Origin: Siphonodentalium dalli
Lineage: Eukaryota > Mollusca > Scaphopoda > Gadilida > Siphonodentaliidae
Reading direction: 5' to 3'
Length of the DNA stretch: 64,000 nucleotides
Assembly (NCBI GenBank): GCA_032622095.1
Contig: CP136062.1
Span: forward strand, 201,339,959-201,403,958
Shown: positions 60,609-64,000 of the stretch, in pieces
Layout of the letters: each line of letters begins with the position of its first letter
Position numbering within the stretch: the stretch's first letter is position 1
Made by a program: the position numbers and the translations under genes
The notes under the pieces: model-generated
Databases searched by the model: none
Told to the model about the DNA's origin: nothing
What the model saw: the letters and a program-made list of their open reading frames with translations, nothing else

Positions 60609-61900
60609 TTGTGCTCATTCTTGTGCTTTCCTCTGATCTACAATCGTAGAAATGTTGAAATCGCAAACATTTTCAGAAAAAACTTTGCATTATTAAACAC
60701 TAAATTGACCGAGCCTCTCGACAAACGGGTGATTATTGCCTACAAGAAAAATCCCAGTTTGAGAGATATGCTCGTTCGATCTAGACTCAGACCTTGATTA
60801 ACACGCAGTTCAATTAGCTTTTTAGCAATTTCAACATCATTATCCTTTGTTTGTGATCAACACAATATTTTATGTCAATTTCCGACACAACCTAACAAAA
60901 TGTCGTTCTTTATCAATTTTTTGAATTTTTTCTTACATTCTTACAATTTTTATAATTTTTTATTATTATTTAATACAAATCCTTAACAATTTTTTTTCAT
61001 TTTTTTCATTTTTTCTTACATTTTTTAACAATTATAAAAAATAATATATAATTTGTTAGGCAAATGCATTCATTCTCTTACATATACGAGGTGACCTATG
61101 GTCGACTCGCATATATAAGAGAAGGCATTGGCACAGAGTTTTCGCAAAAATTCAGGAAGCTCCCGCCATAAAAGGGTAAACCGGCAGTGATAAAGAGAGA
61201 CAGACGCTCTGCTGAATCCAATGCAGCAGCGTATTTCAGAATTACGTTGCATGCTGCCAAATTGCATATCAAATTGATGAAATTAACTACTTTATTATCT
61301 ACTAGAAGGGTTACCCGGCGTTGCATAGGTTAAAGTGATGTGAAACCCTCTGTTGATATTTGGTGGTAATAGAGAATACACTTGCTCTCAAAGTGTTACA
61401 CGTGTCCTCATAAATTGTATATCCAAATGGCATCACAAAACATGATTCGTATAGGTAGTGTGGCTCATCTTGTCAGGTCAGAGCGATATCATCTTCTTTA
61501 TCGCGTTTAATTCGCCCCACCAATAAAGAAGTAGTTATTTATTTACAAATGCGTATACTTTAGACGTTATAACATGAAACAGAAACATCATAAACACATT
61601 TAGTTCGAAAAAATAAAAGACGACAATTGTGTAATACATATAGATGTATCAATCAATCAATTAATCAATCTAGTTTATCACATCTTCGTATAAGATCTTG
61701 AGGACACCCAGCTATCATATCTCCATGAAGATACAGATGTTTTGAAGATATGTCCAGGTGCTCCTCTGTTCTGGTGCTATATACTGGCTAATCACCTTCA
61801 GTTTAAAATAAATGTTATGCATTTATTGCAGCTACATGTTCCCGAAACAGCGAGATTTTGAGTTGTTTATGTTAGGCGATGAGTCTGTCTAAACAAATGA
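60609..61900. other. Flank with a degraded copy of the piggyBac-type MITE hairpin
   Basis: At about 61055-61135, AATGCATTCATTCTCTTACATA...GGCATTGG is a decayed version of the hairpin in the elements at 16758 and 22858, without intact ends. Nothing else was recognised. The frame at 61879-62127 (82 residues) shows no motif. Confidence 0.5.
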
Positions 61901-62499
61901 AAGAAATCCTCTGTATCCGGCAGATATACCCTTGTCAGTTGTCACCATTGGAAGATCCTGAAAAGTCATTTGCCATGGACTGCATTTTCCTTTATCTCAG
62001 ACTGCACACTGTGGCCACTATTTTTGAACAGGCCTGCTCTACATTTCCATATCTCTTAGCAATTGTAACTTTTTGTGGAAACTATATTGAATGGGACAGA
62101 CTCAATCGTGTTATAATATATACATGAGCCATTCTAATATGCAATCCTCTGACGATTCAAAGTCCCCCAGTTTGAATGAATATATGCATCTCTTAAATAT
62201 ATTGATTTTCATGCTTTCTTCTATGTATCTGTGTTGCTAGATCATTATAGGAATGCCCTGATTTCTATCCCCATATAATATGAGAGTTGAGAAGATATAA
62301 TTGTTCAAGTGACTTAATTCGGTCACAATTTGTCGAGATTAGAACGACATGGAGATGGCCTGGGATATGACCATATATACCTTTGTTGGATATCGGTGAA
62401 TTGAACAATCTTATAAATGCTAGTGAATCGCCTCTCGGCATCCATGACCCAAACGAACCCAAATGTGATTTAATTAACCATATCATTAGAGAAGAACGT

Positions 62500-63690
62500 G
62501 CATGAATTTGTTGCAACTCTCCTCGTGCATGATTTGAACAGCGCCACTTTTGTCATATTTAAACCACGTCTATTAGACCCATGCATTATATAATGGAGAT
62601 GGTTACATATAAATTTGGTGGTAATCGGCAACTAAACAAATTCTTATCATAGTTATTACCCCACATCTCTCACCCAAAGGCACAAATTTCACGTCTTTAA
62701 ATCACACGGTTATAATCCTCGAATCACGGAGAAGAATAATTTATCAATTTGGTCGAAATCTGCGCTAAAAATAGCCCCCCCCCCCGACATCAACAACGTC
62801 ACTTTAGAACATTTTAACCTGCACCATTATCTTTCTCGTAAAAAGTATACAAATTTGTATCAAATTTAGGGCCACCATTGCATATCTCTCACCCAAAAGG
62901 CACAAAAACCACACGATAACTTTATATCAAATTTAGTGCCCATCTCTCACCAAAGCAGCACCAATATGACGCCTTAAAAATCACACGATTAGATTCCTCA
63001 TATCATGAATAAGAATGTGTATCCATTTGGTGGAAATTGGCGCTAAAATATTGTGCATCAATTTTGGCGCCCCTCTCCCTTTCAGTGCACCCCTGATTTG
63101 AATGACGCCACTTTTGATAGCTTTAAGCCACGGAATTAGACACCTCATACCATAGGGATGGATTTGTATAAGTTCCGTGGCAATCGGCGACTAAACAAAT
63201 TCTTATCAGATTTAGTACCCACCCACCGCCCCAAGTTTCTCATCCCAACGATACCAATTTGGCGTCTTTAAATCACACAATAAGATTCCTTGTATCATGG
63301 AGAAGATTTAAGAAGATTTGTGCATCAATTTGGTGGAATTCAGCGCTAAGTATTATTGTGATCAATTTTGGTGCCCCTCTCCCCTTCCGGACATCCCTGA
63401 CGCGAACGGTGCGACTTTTGGCATATTTAAACCTTACCATTTGATTCTTCATTTTATGGGGATGATCATATATAAGTTTGGTGGCAATCTGCGACAATTT
63501 TTATTCTGCCCCTCCCCATTTTTTGCCCCTGACCCTAACGACGTCACTTTAGAAAATTCTAACCCTCGCCATTATTTTTCTCGTAAAAAGTTACCCCATA
63601 TAGACCCTTTTTGTGCCACTTAGGTGGTCCCTGTGAATTTCTATAGAACACAGACAGACAGACAGACGGACAAACATTCGCAAATATAGA
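62500..63690. repeat. Dispersed repeat with diverged tandem units and CAGA tail
   Basis: Phrases such as CATATCTCTCACCCAAA, AATTTGGTGGAAATTxGCGCTAA, CACTTTxGAxxATTTxAACC and TTGGxGCCCCTCTCCC recur several times. The end (63648-63680) is a CAGACAGACAGACGGACAAAC tract. The several 60-100 residue frames are not genes. Confidence 0.65.
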
Positions 63691-63803
63691 TATAGATTGG
63701 CGTTCGATCACCACAGCAGTGTTCCACATCTAAATACTGAATCGTAACAAAATGGGAAGTGGCAAAATGTTTCAATCTTCTGTAGATATAGCTATATACT
63801 TAC

Positions 63804-63894
63804 CCACTTTCTTTTTTTGGAAAGCTGGTTTCATTCCGTCGGCGCTTTTACCAGACTGAGGGAACATCAATGTAACGTCAACATAATACATATC
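63804..63894 (-). CDS. Possible internal exon of an unidentified gene
   Basis: Minus strand: acceptor CGCCCAG then GAT, donor GTAAGT. In between is a 91-base open stretch reading DMYYVDVTLMFPQSGKSADG and MKPAFQKKKV. Both splice signals are good and the composition is protein-like. No family was recognised, and no partner exon was found in the window. It could belong to the gene upstream of the glucanase. Confidence 0.4.
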
Positions 63895-64000
63895 CTGGGC
63901 GAATGTAAACGATCAATGTCCAACACAAACAACCATTTACGTGGTATTCGAGATGTGTTTGTTTCCGCATTATTACTATTATTCAGCTGTGAGCAATTAA

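Noticed and set aside
1-64000. CRISPR arrays, tRNA and rRNA genes
   Set aside because: No regular direct-repeat/spacer array or convincing cloverleaf was seen by eye. A tRNA scan was not possible here.

Overview
The window looks like invertebrate nuclear DNA, most likely from a marine mollusc or another lophotrochozoan. It is AT-rich and has very long repeat-filled introns, GT-AG splice sites and AATAAA poly(A) signals. It carries many kinds of DNA transposon, Helitron-like elements and decayed LINEs. There is no bacterial-type gene organisation. The species cannot be fixed from the sequence alone.

One host gene dominates. On the minus strand, twelve coding exons between 48675 and 5716 join in a consistent phase chain. 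They give 1,389 coding bases, or 462 residues. The product is a secreted beta-1,3-glucan-binding protein / GH16 endo-beta-1,3-glucanase (laminarinase-like). It has a signal peptide, an N-terminal region resembling a CBM39 glucan-binding domain, and a GH16 domain that keeps the ExDxxE catalytic motif. Its eleven introns cover about 41.6 kb and hold most of the mobile elements. A possible exon of a different gene lies at 63804-63894 on the minus strand.

The most interesting object is a complete 6,042-bp element at 32411-38452, inside intron 3 and antisense to the host gene. It has 1,738-bp near-identical terminal inverted repeats (TIRs), AG...CT termini and a 6-bp target duplication (CATATA). 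These are the hallmarks of Polinton/Maverick integration. It has only one large gene, a 619-residue zinc-finger / poly-Gln / A32-like (FtsK-HerA type) ATPase fusion. No integrase, polymerase, protease or capsid gene was seen. The TIRs carry their own small open frames, and a CGG-rich double hairpin marks the inner edge of the left TIR.

The other mobile DNA, by region, is as follows. 8.5-9.1 kb: a 50-bp minisatellite and a fold-back element. 10.25-15.5 kb: a large inverted-arm structure enclosing a motif-rich island and a LINE tail. 16-17.6 kb and 22.9-23.2 kb: TTAA-flanked MITEs, two of them with internal 67-bp hairpins. 21.9-22.5 kb and 43.2-46.1 kb: four Helitron-like copies, one interrupted by a 782-bp MITE whose empty site is also in the window. 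25-27 kb: a fold-back element with 9-bp target duplications. 41.2-42.7 kb: a LINE relic. 50.3-54.3 kb: a LINE tail split by a 3.3-kb transposon, itself containing a smaller one; removing the insert restores the LINE reading frame. 54.7-57.5 kb: another TTAA MITE pair. 57.7-60.6 kb: a nearly full-length but broken LINE with reverse transcriptase and restriction-like endonuclease. No tRNA, rRNA or CRISPR array was recognised.
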